DNA of 64,000 nucleotides from Kribbella capetownensis (lineage in GTDB: Bacteria; Actinomycetota; Actinomycetes; Propionibacteriales; Kribbellaceae): positions 248,001-312,000 of the forward strand of contig NZ_SJKD01000004.1 in the NCBI RefSeq assembly GCF_004331485.1, in the 5' to 3' direction. A program made the position numbers and the translations under genes. Under the pieces are notes generated by a model, which saw nothing but the letters and a program-made list of their open reading frames with translations, did no database searches and was not told the DNA's origin. Positions 8,356-16,679 of this stretch are shown here, piece by piece. Numbering within the stretch: position 1 is the stretch's first letter; the number at the start of each line of letters is the position of its first letter.

Positions 8356-9483
8356 TCAACTGGCGGGTGGGAGGGAGCCGAGACGGCCGCGGATCGACTC
8401 GGCCAGGGACGCGCGGCTGGTGTCGCTGCCCCAGTCGCGGCTGATCTCCGGGGAGGCGAGGGCCTCCTGCAGATCGGTTCGCTCGGTTGCTCCCAGCGAG
8501 GAGACCAGCAGGTTGGCGACGGTCAGCGCGTGGTACTGCTCGAACGCGGACCTCGGCGTACGGATCGCCGTCAGGACCGAAGCGAAATCGGCCAGCCCCA
8601 GGTCGCCCTCCATCAGCGCCAGCGCCACCACCCGGCAGCCATCGGTGCCCTGGTTGAACAGCTGGGTGACGTCGAGTGCGGTGAAGCGCTCCGTCTGGGT
8701 GAGCTGCCGTGCCTGCCGGACGAGATCCTCCATCGCCGAGGTCCGGCGTGGCCCGGACGGCAGGGTCGCGCGCAGTTCCTCGTAGCGGCTGATCAGGTCG
8801 GTCGTCCCGGTCCGGGTCGCCGCCGGCGGAGTCTCGGCGCCGAGGGAGAGCTGCGTGAAGGTCTTCGCAGCCTGCTTCGCGGCCTCCGCGGTCTGTGTGT
8901 CCCCGGCTCGGTCAGCCCGGCGGGAGAGTTCGAGCATGGCGTCGGCGCTGCTCATCGCGAGTCCGAGCCGCAACCGGGCGTACAACCAGCCGCTCAGGAA
9001 CCCGATCACGAAGAAATAGATCACGATGCTGCCGGCGAAGGCCGCCGCGCCCTTGCCGTCACCGAGCGCCGGGGCGAGGGACCGGAACAGCGCACCGGCC
9101 TCGCGCTTGATGGCGGGGAACTGGGTCAGACCCACGCCGACGAGGATCTTGGTCAGCCAGTCGGAGATCTGTTCCAGGTTCGTGTTCGCGCCGATCGAGG
9201 GGATCGCGATGCCCGCGACCGGCTGCGCCCGATCGGTGCCCGCGCCGGTGCGGGGGACGCCGAACAGGATGCCGAGCAGCCCGCCGCTGCCCAGCGACGC
9301 CACCGCGATCATCACCGCGGACGACAGCGTGGTCCAGTTCGTCCCCGGTCCGGCCACCGAGTACACGATGGTCGCGATCAGGCCGCCCACCACGGCGGTG
9401 ATCTCGACCGCGTACATCGCCGAGAACCGCCCGGACAGCTGCCACCATTTACGCGTGTCCGGCTGCTTCTGATCCACCGCCAT
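8356..9483 (-). CDS. Hypothetical membrane protein with a long cytoplasmic helical region
   Basis: 375 residues, not recognised. Hydrophobic segments lie near residues 22-43, 52-76 (glycine-rich, ending GGLLGILFGVPR) and 145-168 (IVIYFFVIGFLSGWLY). The remaining roughly 200 residues are soluble, Ala/Leu-rich and mostly helical. The ATG at 9483 was chosen because a GGGGGTGGGGG ribosome site lies just upstream; the longer frame to 9951 overlaps the neighbouring luciferase-like gene and is not used. There is no operon partner: the stop faces dnaE2 at 36 bp. The function is unknown. Confidence 0.75.
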   Translation of the reverse strand: MAVDQKQPDTRKWWQLSGRFSAMYAVEITAVVGGLIATIVYSVAGPGTNWTTLSSAVMIAVASLGSGGLLGILFGVPRTGAGTDRAQPVAGIAIPSIGANTNLEQISDWLTKILVGVGLTQFPAIKREAGALFRSLAPALGDGKGAAAFAGSIVIYFFVIGFLSGWLYARLRLGLAMSSADAMLELSRRADRAGDTQTAEAAKQAAKTFTQLSLGAETPPAATRTGTTDLISRYEELRATLPSGPRRTSAMEDLVRQARQLTQTERFTALDVTQLFNQGTDGCRVVALALMEGDLGLADFASVLTAIRTPRSAFEQYHALTVANLLVSSLGATERTDLQEALASPEISRDWGSDTSRASLAESIRGRLGSLPPAS

Positions 9484-9539
9484 TTCCCCCACCCCCAGCC
9501 TGAGGATGGCGGCGCGGACACTCTCTGTAAAGAGCTCGG

Positions 9540-10373
9540 CTACTCCTTGGCGCTCGCCGCTCGTACCGGTGGGCCGGCGGCGATTCGGCTGCGCACCTGG
9601 TGCATGCGTTCGGGGGAGTGGTGGGGCATTTCCCAGCGGGTTTCCAGCCACCAGGTGGCTCCGGCGTCGGCCCAGGGCTTGACGAGGGCGGAGGCTGCGG
9701 CGGGGTCGTGGGCGGGGGTTTCGCCTTCGGCGATGATGTCCAGGTCTGGTGAGCCGCCCTGGGCGGTGAGCCAGGAGCGGACCTGCCCCAGGTCGTCTGG
9801 GGAGTCGTGGCCTGACTGGTACTGCGGGAGTACTCCGTCGCAGCGGAGGACGCGGCGCATCGACTTGGGTCTCGGCCAGACACCGACCACCCAGATCGGG
9901 ATCCGGTCCTGGACCGGCCGCCCGACCTGCGCCAGGTCGTCGCGGCCGCACTCGTAGTCGTAGTACTCACCGTGGTAGCTGGATCGTCCGGCCCAGAGTT
10001 CGCGGATCAGGTCGATGCCCTCGTCCATCATGGCCGCCCGGGTCCGCAGGTCCAGCTCCTCGCCGGTGCGCGGCAGGTCCGTCTCGACGGCGCCGACCCC
10101 GACCGCCAGGGTCGCGCGACCCGATGACACCTGGTCCAGAGTGGCGACCTGGCTCGCAACCTTCCACGGCCGTCGCCACGGCAACGGCGTCAGCATCGTG
10201 CCGAGCCGGAGCCGGCTCGTCCTGGCCGCGATCGCCGTCAGCAGCCCCCACGCATCGACGCCGTACGCCGCCTCCCAGACGAACACCCCGTCCCAGCCGG
10301 CCGCCTCCGCAGCGACCGCCTGCTCGAGCTGCTCGACCGCAGACCCACCCGGAAGAATCAGTCCATATCTCAT
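9540..10373 (-). CDS. LLM-class flavin-dependent oxidoreductase
   Basis: A 277-residue luciferase-like monooxygenase family protein (F420 or FMN dependent). It starts MRYGLILPGG and continues with AAGWDGVFVWEA, SRLRLGTMLTPLPWRRPW and LDQVSSGRATLAVGVG, the usual barrel motifs of the family. The later GRPVQDRIPIWVVG and DGVLPQY also fit. It is somewhat shorter than the usual 300-340 residues. The ATG is preceded by GGAAGGGGGA. It is single, divergent from the DUF2278 gene. The substrate is unknown. Confidence 0.87.
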   Translation of the reverse strand: MRYGLILPGGSAVEQLEQAVAAEAAGWDGVFVWEAAYGVDAWGLLTAIAARTSRLRLGTMLTPLPWRRPWKVASQVATLDQVSSGRATLAVGVGAVETDLPRTGEELDLRTRAAMMDEGIDLIRELWAGRSSYHGEYYDYECGRDDLAQVGRPVQDRIPIWVVGVWPRPKSMRRVLRCDGVLPQYQSGHDSPDDLGQVRSWLTAQGGSPDLDIIAEGETPAHDPAAASALVKPWADAGATWWLETRWEMPHHSPERMHQVRSRIAAGPPVRAASAKE

Positions 10374-10477
10374 TCCCCCTTCCTACTCGCCGCCACCGAC
10401 AGGACGACGCGGCCCGTTGCATTCCCCGCCGACTCGTGGGCTCCTAGGTAGTGGGGGCTGTGATCGAGGGGGTAGCC

Positions 10478-11482
10478 ATGCCGTTGACGACGTACGGCGT
10501 ACTGGTCGGCCGGGCGGTCGGCGTACGCCGGGAAGGCGATTCGGACACGCCGCACTACCAGATCCGGCTGGTGGACGACGCCAGAGTGGACTGCCGGATC
10601 GCAGTGAACGTGAAGTCGAAGGAGTTCCCGTCGGAGCTGCTGTACCGGGTCGACGAGGACTTCCGGCATCCGGTCACCGCACAGCTGGCCGGACTGACCC
10701 GGGGCTGGCATCGGCTCGACACCGGTGCTGCCGGGGTCAACCTGGACTACGTCCGGCAGACGTTGTTCGATCGCACGCTGCTGCGGCCGTTGCCGGCCGA
10801 GGTCGAGGGACCGGGCAACGATCTTGCCGACCTGCTGGACGATCAGGTGCAGCGGGCGATCCGCGAGCCGGCCGCGGTCGTGTACGCGTTCGGCGAGCGC
10901 TGGGGTCCGCAGGACGACGCGCAGGACAAGGTCTTCGGCTTCCGGCCGGGCAACGGCGTACACGACATCCACATGAACCAGGGGAACGTCGGTGCCTTCC
11001 GCAAGGACGACGGGGTGTGGCAGGACGGCGGGATCATCATCGGGCTGCCGGACCAGCAACGCTGGGTCGGGATCTTCCTGGCGTTCCAGAGCCAGTCGTG
11101 GCACACCGACGACAAGACCGGTCACGCCCTTGTCGACGCACCGGTCGCGGAGTTCGGCGCCGAGGCGGTCCAGATCGTCGCCGCCTTGATCAACCCGGTC
11201 GGCCCCGCGCCTGAAGCCGAGACCGTCACCCTGCTGAACGCATCGCCGGACGCGGTCGACCTGACCGGCTGGCATCTCGTCGATCGAGCTCTCCACGTCG
11301 GGCCCGTCCCGGCCGGTGTGCTGGCACCCGGCGCGACGCTCCTCGTTCACCTCCCACCGACTGTCCAACTGGGCAACAAAGGCGGTGAGATCACGCTGCT
11401 GAACACTGCCGGCCTCAAGATCCACGGCGTCGCCTATACCGCGACCGAGGCACAGCGCTCCGGCTGGAGCGTCGTCTTCTGA
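10478..11482 (+). CDS. DUF2278 (YukJ-like) protein with C-terminal lamin-tail domain
   Basis: 334 residues. The first 210 match DUF2278: MPLTTYGVLVGR, HYQIRLVDD, the centre GVHDIHMNQGN and DGGIIIGLPDQQRWVG. The last 110 residues resemble a lamin-tail/LTD beta-sandwich (VTLLNASPDAVDLTGWHLVD, LAPGATLLVHLP, GGEITLLN). ATG 10478 has GAGGGGG upstream and is preferred over a GTG at 10451. There is no signal peptide, although LTDs are often found in secreted proteins. DUF2278 proteins have no established activity. Confidence 0.85.
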   Translation: MPLTTYGVLVGRAVGVRREGDSDTPHYQIRLVDDARVDCRIAVNVKSKEFPSELLYRVDEDFRHPVTAQLAGLTRGWHRLDTGAAGVNLDYVRQTLFDRTLLRPLPAEVEGPGNDLADLLDDQVQRAIREPAAVVYAFGERWGPQDDAQDKVFGFRPGNGVHDIHMNQGNVGAFRKDDGVWQDGGIIIGLPDQQRWVGIFLAFQSQSWHTDDKTGHALVDAPVAEFGAEAVQIVAALINPVGPAPEAETVTLLNASPDAVDLTGWHLVDRALHVGPVPAGVLAPGATLLVHLPPTVQLGNKGGEITLLNTAGLKIHGVAYTATEAQRSGWSVVF

Positions 11483-11577
11483 TCCCACCTGTTGTCGGCA
11501 TGAAAGCGATCTGAAAGGGTGGGCGGCTTGGCTGGGCGACGGCAGCAGGTAACGACGGAGCGCTTGGAGTTGCAGCG

Positions 11578-12354
11578 ATGGACACGTCCTCGTATTTGAA
11601 GTCCGTTGTCGAGCAGACGAGGACGTTCGCCGAGTGGGTGGACGGCCGGGAGGCGGCGACCCCGGTGCCGACGTGTCCGAAGTGGACGCTGGCCGACCTC
11701 GTCGACCATGTCGGCGCCACCCATCGCATGGTGACCATGCTCGTGGGTGAGCAGCTGAGCGAGCCGAGCAAGGCGTTCGCCGCCTACGTTCCGGCGCCGG
11801 CCGATTCGAGCCAGTGGGGCGCCTGGATGAGCGACGGTGCGGCCGCGGCGAAACAGGCGTTCGACTCGGTGGCCGATGACGCGCCGGTGTGGGATCCGTC
11901 CGGTGCCGCGGCGGGCGTGCCGTTCTGGTCGCGTCGGTTGTTCGGTGAGGCGTCCGTGCATCGCGCGGACGCGGCGGTGGCACTCGACAGGCAGTACGAG
12001 CTGGCGCCAGAGCCTGCCGCTGCGGCCCTGGAGGACTGGCTGGACACGATGACATCGCGTGGCTACTGGGAGAACCGGTCGGACTTCGCCGATGGGATGC
12101 GCGGCGACGGCGAGACCCTGCACTTCCACACGACCGACGCGCCCGGGGAGTGGCTGGCCCGCCGGGAACCGGACCAAGTTGTGCTGGAACGCACGCATGC
12201 TGAGGCGGACCTCACGCTCCGCGGCCCAGCCGCTGACCTCCTGCTCGTGCTCAGCAGGCGCCGCCGCCTGGATGCGGCACCCAGTCTGGATCTGCAGGGC
12301 GACCGGGCACTGCTCGACCGCTGGATCGACCACATGGACTGGGTCAGCGACTGA
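11578..12354 (+). CDS. Maleylpyruvate isomerase family mycothiol-dependent enzyme
   Basis: 258 residues of the DinB/MDMPI fold. The N-terminal half has the family pattern PTCPKWTLADLVDHVGATHR, with the conserved His used for metal binding. The centre HRADAAVAL and the C-terminal LTLRGPAADLLLVLSRR are typical of the C-terminal MDMPI domain. Family members use mycothiol or act as thiol-dependent transferases, which points to an actinobacterial host. A GGAG site precedes the ATG. It is monocistronic and the substrate is unknown. Confidence 0.85.
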   Translation: MDTSSYLKSVVEQTRTFAEWVDGREAATPVPTCPKWTLADLVDHVGATHRMVTMLVGEQLSEPSKAFAAYVPAPADSSQWGAWMSDGAAAAKQAFDSVADDAPVWDPSGAAAGVPFWSRRLFGEASVHRADAAVALDRQYELAPEPAAAALEDWLDTMTSRGYWENRSDFADGMRGDGETLHFHTTDAPGEWLARREPDQVVLERTHAEADLTLRGPAADLLLVLSRRRRLDAAPSLDLQGDRALLDRWIDHMDWVSD

Positions 12355-12408
12355 CGCTCCAGCCGATGGCCGCGCTTCAGCGCTCTGGATGAGCGAGGCG
12401 CCCAGCCG

Positions 12409-12437
12409 TTGACCTGGCCGTCCCCGGCGGCGATTCT
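12409..12437 (+). promoter_or_regulatory. Candidate promoter of the Rieske operon
   Basis: TTGACC (12409-12414) and GATTCT (12432-12437) are 17 bp apart, 32 bp before the first gene of the operon. The -35 match is 5 of 6 and the -10 is weak. Confidence 0.4.
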
Positions 12438-12469
12438 CGACACATACTGCCTCCGGGGGTGGGGGAGAG

Positions 12470-13156
12470 ATGGGGCAACGCAGTCCACTGGTGACGCTCG
12501 CGGCCGCGGCCGTCGGGCTCGTCGCGCTGCTTGTCGTGAACAGCACGCAGACCACCTCGACCGGCCCAGCATCGTCCGAGGCCGCTGTGACGAGCGCGCC
12601 GGTCACTCCGCCTAACACCGCCCGGCCGGCGGCCAGCCCGCCACCGACCAATCCGCAGCCGACCGCCACGAAGCAGGCCGCCCCCACTCCGACCCAGCAG
12701 GTAGCAGTCGTCTACGCCGGTCGTACGGCGAACCGCGAGGCGAGTCTCGCGATCGCGGTGAAGGGCGGCCGGGCGGCGGCGTACGTCTGCGATGGCCGTC
12801 GCGTCGAGGCATGGCTGACCGGCACGCGAACCGGCGACGCCCTCGCGCTCCGCTCCCGTGCCGGTGACCGCGTGGTCGGGACCCTGGGCAACGGCCAGGT
12901 CACCGGCACAGTCACGGTCCACGGCCGCACGCTGCGCTTCACGATCTCCAAGGCTGACCCACCGGCCGGCCTGTACCGGGCGAAGACCTCCGCCAACACC
13001 ATCGGCTGGATCGTGCTCGCCGACGGCAGTCAGGTCGGCATCGACAACGACGGCACGCCCGCGCCCGCCCCGCCGCTCGATCCGTCCACCGGTACGTCGA
13101 CCGTCGGCGGAACCGCGGTCACGGCCACATCGGTCACCGGCGACGAGACGTTCTGA
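12470..13156 (+). CDS. Hypothetical secreted or membrane-anchored protein, first gene of the Rieske operon
   Basis: 228 residues. A signal-anchor (residues 6-25) is followed by a Pro/Thr/Ala-rich linker to about residue 80, then a globular part with beta-rich repeats (VAVVYAGRTANREASLAIAV, AAAYVCDGRRVEAWLTG, GTVTVHGRTLRFTI). No lipobox Cys is present. It begins an operon: 8 bp to the DUF6529 gene and then the Rieske gene. I do not know a function; the context suggests an envelope-associated accessory of a redox unit. Confidence 0.75.
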   Translation: MGQRSPLVTLAAAAVGLVALLVVNSTQTTSTGPASSEAAVTSAPVTPPNTARPAASPPPTNPQPTATKQAAPTPTQQVAVVYAGRTANREASLAIAVKGGRAAAYVCDGRRVEAWLTGTRTGDALALRSRAGDRVVGTLGNGQVTGTVTVHGRTLRFTISKADPPAGLYRAKTSANTIGWIVLADGSQVGIDNDGTPAPAPPLDPSTGTSTVGGTAVTATSVTGDETF

Positions 13157-13164
13157 GGAGAGCC

Positions 13165-13713
13165 ATGTCGACAGCAACGATCGGCGCGACGAGCAGGGTC
13201 GCGATCCCGCTGTCGATCGGCGCGGCGGTCGCCGTCGTCCTCGGTCTGTACGCGCGGCTGCACGAGCCGACCGGCGTCGCGGTGAACCTGGCCGGCTTCT
13301 CCAGCACACAGTCGGTCAAGGCGTGGCTGGCCTCGCTCGCGTTCGTCCTCGCCCTGGTGCAACTGATCTCCGCCCTGGCGCTGTTCGGGCACCTTCGGCC
13401 GCTCGCGGGCCGGAGCTGGATCGGACCGCTGCATCGGTGGTCGGGCCGCGCCGCCGTCGCGGCCACGCTTCCCGTGGTCGCCCATTGCCTCTATGCGTTG
13501 GGATTCCAGTACGACCAGCCACGGGTGCTGATCCACTCGCTGCTCGGCTGCTTCTTCTACGGCGCATTCGTCGCCAAGATGCTGACCCTGACCCGGACCG
13601 ACGCGTCCCGCTGGCTGCTGCCGGCGGTGGGCGGCGCAGTCTTCGCCGGCCTGGTCGGGGTGTGGCTGACCTCCTCGCTGTGGTTCTTCACCACGTTCGG
13701 CATCATTCGCTGA
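13165..13713 (+). CDS. DUF6529-type four-helix membrane protein
   Basis: 182 residues with about five hydrophobic segments. Conserved-looking histidines occur in the membrane region (GPLHRWSGRAAV, VVAHCLYALGF, VLIHSLLG), in a pattern like b-type cytochrome or ferric reductase-like membrane proteins; heme binding is inferred only. An AGGAGAG ribosome site lies before ATG 13165. It is 12 bp upstream of the Rieske lipoprotein gene, so both probably form a membrane redox pair. Confidence 0.8.
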   Translation: MSTATIGATSRVAIPLSIGAAVAVVLGLYARLHEPTGVAVNLAGFSSTQSVKAWLASLAFVLALVQLISALALFGHLRPLAGRSWIGPLHRWSGRAAVAATLPVVAHCLYALGFQYDQPRVLIHSLLGCFFYGAFVAKMLTLTRTDASRWLLPAVGGAVFAGLVGVWLTSSLWFFTTFGIIR

Positions 13714-13725
13714 AGGGACCTGCCC

Positions 13726-14124
13726 GTGGACGATCCAAGTCGCCGTACCATCCTGGCCGTGGCCGCGATGGCCGCCGTCACCGGATGCAGCACGTACGGC
13801 GAGTCCAACAGCCCTCCGGCGACCACGCCGCAGGCCGGCGCCGCGCTCGCGAAGACCAGCCAGATCCCGGTCGGCGGCGGAGTCATCTTCGGCGACAGCA
13901 AGGTGGTCGTCACGCAGCCGACTGCCGGCACGTTCAAGGCGTTCACGTCGGTGTGCACCCACCAGGGCTGTCAGGTCGCGAGTGTTGCCAACGGCACCAT
14001 CAACTGCGACTGCCACGGCAGCAAGTTCTCCATCAAGGACGGCTCGGTCGTCCACGACCCGGCCCCGCAGCCCCTCGCCGCCAAGAAGATCACCGTCTCG
14101 GGGGACACGATCACGCTCGCCTAG
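13726..14124 (+). CDS. Rieske [2Fe-2S] lipoprotein, Tat-exported
   Basis: 132 residues. The N-terminus SRRTIL is a Tat-like twin-arginine motif, followed by a hydrophobic stretch and the lipobox VTGC (Cys21), so it should be a membrane-anchored extracellular lipoprotein. The cluster ligands are complete: C77-T-H79 with Cys82 (CTHQGC), and C94-D-C96-H97 (CDCHGSKF). The GTG start follows AAGGG. It is the last gene of the three-gene operon and overlaps the convergent IclR stop by 4 bp. It is likely an electron carrier for the DUF6529 membrane partner. Confidence 0.92.
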   Translation: MDDPSRRTILAVAAMAAVTGCSTYGESNSPPATTPQAGAALAKTSQIPVGGGVIFGDSKVVVTQPTAGTFKAFTSVCTHQGCQVASVANGTINCDCHGSKFSIKDGSVVHDPAPQPLAAKKITVSGDTITLA

Positions 14125-14945
14125 GCCGAAGACTGATTCTTCGACTGCGGTACTTCGTGGTGTGGCCGCGACTGCCACAGCGCCCACTCGGCGCTGACGT
14201 CGCCGGCCGTGCGAAGGAGCAGCGGGAGATGATCCCGCAGCAGCTTCTCGGTGCTGGTTTCCGCCGCGTGCACGGTCACGTTCATCGCGGCGCGGACGGC
14301 GCCCGTTCCGTCGCGCACCGGCGCCGCCACCGACCGGACCCCGGGCGCGAGCTCTTCATCGGCCAACGCCCACCCACGCGCGCGGATCTCGGTCAGCTCG
14401 TCCCGCAAGTGATTCGCAGTACGCCCGATGTACGGCGGAAGCCCCGCGCGACTCGGCAGCGCGAGCGTCTCGGCGAGTTCCTCGGGGGAGAGGGCGGCGA
14501 GCAGGACCTTGCCCTGTGAGGTCTGTGCCGCCGGGAACCTGGTACCGATGTCGACCCGCAGCGCGATGATCTTCGGCACCGACACCCGGGCGACGTAGAC
14601 GATGTCGGAGCCGTCGAGTTGCGCCATCGACGACGACTCACCGGTCCGCGCCACCAGTTCCTCGAGATGCGGTTTCGCGATGTCCCACAGCCCCAGCGCC
14701 CCGACGTAGGCCATGCCGAGCGTCAGCACCTTCGGCGTCAACTGGAAGGAGCCCTCGACCGAGCGAACGAAGCCGAGCTCCTCCAGCGTGAGCAGCAGCC
14801 GGCGCGCGGTCGGGCGGGCCAGCCCGGCCGCGGTCGCCACCTCGCTGAGCGACATGGTGCGGTGATTCGCGTCGAAGCAGGCGAGCACGTCCAGCCCCCG
14901 AGCCAGCGACTCGACGAAGTCCGGACCCGCACCGCGTCCTGCCAT
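14121..14945 (-). CDS. IclR family transcriptional regulator
   Basis: 274 residues. A winged helix-turn-helix lies at about residues 12-75 (SLARGLDVLACF, SLSEVATAAGLARPTARRLLLTLEELGFV), followed by an IclR effector domain (SSMAQLDGSDIVYVARV, TSQGKVLLAALSPEEL, RGWALADEELAPGVRSVAAPV). It closely follows the PcaR/PobR type that controls aromatic catabolism. It lies 63 bp downstream of the amidohydrolase on the same strand and next to the divergent dioxygenase operon. The most economical view is that it controls both via the palindromes at 16508 and 16644. Confidence 0.92.
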   Translation of the reverse strand: MAGRGAGPDFVESLARGLDVLACFDANHRTMSLSEVATAAGLARPTARRLLLTLEELGFVRSVEGSFQLTPKVLTLGMAYVGALGLWDIAKPHLEELVARTGESSSMAQLDGSDIVYVARVSVPKIIALRVDIGTRFPAAQTSQGKVLLAALSPEELAETLALPSRAGLPPYIGRTANHLRDELTEIRARGWALADEELAPGVRSVAAPVRDGTGAVRAAMNVTVHAAETSTEKLLRDHLPLLLRTAGDVSAEWALWQSRPHHEVPQSKNQSSA

Positions 14946-15008
14946 CAGTTCCTGCCTCCCCGTCGTACGACGTTCCGTTCCGGACGAGAGCCTACGACCC
15001 GGCCACTG

Positions 15009-16487
15009 TCACTGGCCGGAGCCGGGGTCGCCGAAGATGGTGCCGCGGGCCTCGCGGGTGGACTCCGACTTGTACTCGGTGTACTGGTACGGGTTGTCCA
15101 GCACCTCGTCCTTCGGCAGGTCCGGGTTCATCCCGGCCGCCCAAGCGTCCTCGCCGAGTGCCGACCGGAGGAAGTCCACGGTCGCCTCGACCTCTCCTCG
15201 GACGGCGGCCAGGTCGACGCCGACCAACTGGTTCGCGAACTTCACCACCTTGCCGTCGACGATGACGGTGTGGACGTCGCCGCGTTGCGCCTGGAACGCG
15301 ACCTGGCCGTACGGATGCACCATCGGGAACGACACCGGCGACGCGTCGTTCTTGATCAGTACGACGTCCGCCTTCTTGCCGGGCTCGAGACTGCCGAGAT
15401 CGTCGCGGCCGAGCGCCTTCGCGCCGCCGCGAGTGGCCCAGTCGACCACATGTTCGGCACGCAGATGGCTGTGCGTCACGGTGTCGCCCTTCATGTGGGC
15501 TTCGAGGTGCTCACGGGCCCGGTCGGCGCCGAGCGTCGTACGCATCGCGCTGAACAGATCGCCGCTCCACCAGACGCTGGTGTCCATCGACAGCGAGACG
15601 GGGATGCCGTACTTGCGGACCTGCCAGGTGGGTGGGTAGCCCTGGCCGGCGCTCTGCTCGGACTCGGTCGAGACCGAGACCGAGCCGCCGGTCGCGGCCA
15701 TCCGCTGGTAGGAGTCCTCGCTCAGAGTCGCGCTGTGCACGTAGATGTTCTGCGGTGTCATGAAGCCGTTCTCGTGCATCAGCCGGATGCCGTCGTCGTT
15801 CGTCGCGCCCCAGACACCGGCGTGCGTCGTGACGCCGACCCCGAGGTCGCGAGCCACCTCGAACGCGGCGCGTTCGGGGAAGGCCGGGTCGCCGGTGACG
15901 TCGAAGGCGAGCTGGAGCCCGAGCTCGTCGTCGTCCCTGATCCGCTCCAGGAACGCCCGGACGGCCGGGTCCGCGGACCACTGCCACGGCCCCGCCTGGA
16001 TGTTGCCGTAGGCAAGCACGAAGCGGCCGGGGACGGCGCGCAGAGCGTCCGCGGCGGCCTCGGCGTGATCGACGGACTGCAACCCGTGCGACCAGTCGAC
16101 GGTGGTGGTGACACCGGCCTCGAGGGACTCCCAGGCCGAGGTCAGGTTGCCGGCGTGGATGTCCTCGGGCCGGAAGGTCTTGCCGTGCTCGAGGTAGTAC
16201 CAGACGAAGTACTGCGTCAGCGTCCAGTCGGCGCCGTACGCGCGCATCGCGGTCTGCCACATGTGCCGGTGCGTGTCGATCATCCCGGGCATCACGATGC
16301 CGCCGGTGGCGTCGATCACCTGCGTGCCCTCGGGGACGTCGACCGAGGGTCCGACGGCGGCGATGCGGTCGTCGACGACCAGTACGTCGCCCGCGGTCAG
16401 CACCGTGTGGTTGTCGTCCATCGTCAGTACGGTCCCGCCGCGCAGCAGTAACGGCCGGCCCGCGACCGGCGTCTCGGCAGTGGTCAT
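15009..16487 (-). CDS. Amidohydrolase (Atz/Trz, chlorohydrolase/cytosine-deaminase type)
   Basis: A 492-residue metal-dependent hydrolase. Typical marks are the N-terminal beta-sandwich LLRGGTVLTMD, the metal motif GMIDTHRHMWQ, GVTTTVDWSHG, the His-containing VTTHAGVWG and YVHSATLSED, and the C-terminal LGSLEPGKKADVVLIKND. The metal Asp lies in LSMDTSVWW. It acts in the cytoplasm on an unknown amide, amidine or halogenated ring. It is divergent from the CoA transferase/LigAB operon. The minus-strand promoter TTGACA-17-GATAGT sits 60 bp upstream, with a palindrome between promoter and start. It may provide a ring substrate for the dioxygenase pathway. Confidence 0.9.
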   Translation of the reverse strand: MTTAETPVAGRPLLLRGGTVLTMDDNHTVLTAGDVLVVDDRIAAVGPSVDVPEGTQVIDATGGIVMPGMIDTHRHMWQTAMRAYGADWTLTQYFVWYYLEHGKTFRPEDIHAGNLTSAWESLEAGVTTTVDWSHGLQSVDHAEAAADALRAVPGRFVLAYGNIQAGPWQWSADPAVRAFLERIRDDDELGLQLAFDVTGDPAFPERAAFEVARDLGVGVTTHAGVWGATNDDGIRLMHENGFMTPQNIYVHSATLSEDSYQRMAATGGSVSVSTESEQSAGQGYPPTWQVRKYGIPVSLSMDTSVWWSGDLFSAMRTTLGADRAREHLEAHMKGDTVTHSHLRAEHVVDWATRGGAKALGRDDLGSLEPGKKADVVLIKNDASPVSFPMVHPYGQVAFQAQRGDVHTVIVDGKVVKFANQLVGVDLAAVRGEVEATVDFLRSALGEDAWAAGMNPDLPKDEVLDNPYQYTEYKSESTREARGTIFGDPGSGQ

Positions 16488-16507
16488 GATCCCCTCCAGA
16501 AAACGGT

Positions 16508-16521
16508 CGGACAGACGTCCG
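16508..16521. promoter_or_regulatory. Palindromic operator candidate (amidohydrolase side)
   Basis: CGGACAGACGTCCG, with arms CGGAC/GTCCG. It lies downstream of the amidohydrolase promoter and upstream of the start codon. The same 14-bp layout recurs at 16644. The probable ligand is the neighbouring IclR protein (inference). Confidence 0.6.
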
Positions 16522-16548
16522 TATGCCGGTCATCACGGCGATACGGTC

Positions 16549-16577
16549 ACTATCGAAGCGCCTGTCGGCGGTGTCAA
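16549..16577 (-). promoter_or_regulatory. Promoter of the amidohydrolase gene
   Basis: On the minus strand, a perfect -35 TTGACA (16577-16572) and GATAGT (16554-16549) are 17 bp apart. The same -35/-10 pair and spacing occur before the DUF2975 gene at 30886. Confidence 0.65.
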
Positions 16578-16595
16578 GGGCTCGCCGTCCGGTGC

Positions 16596-16625
16596 TTGAC
16601 AGTGCCGGACCGGCGCGCTGAGACT
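16596..16625 (+). promoter_or_regulatory. Candidate promoter of the CoA-transferase/dioxygenase operon
   Basis: TTGACA (16596-16601) and a weak GAGACT (16620-16625) with an 18-bp spacer. It is nearly back to back with the divergent promoter, and the second palindrome lies just downstream. Confidence 0.5.
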
Positions 16626-16643
16626 GGGGCGACTAGGTCCATG

Positions 16644-16657
16644 CGGACAAGTGTCCG
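16644..16657. promoter_or_regulatory. Palindromic operator candidate (dioxygenase operon side)
   Basis: CGGACAAGTGTCCG has 6-bp perfect arms around AG, matching the motif at 16508. It lies between the promoter and the ribosome site of the CoA transferase gene, where a bound regulator would block transcription. Confidence 0.6.
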
Positions 16658-16679
16658 GAATAATCGGGGAGGTCGCGTC

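Noticed and set aside
7324..9957. 877-codon plus-strand frame across the dnaE2 end and two minus genes
   Set aside because: It crosses three genes with clear protein families and has no domain of its own.
14619..16451. 610-codon plus-strand frame opposite the amidohydrolase
   Set aside because: Shadow frame; the amidohydrolase on the other strand has complete family motifs.
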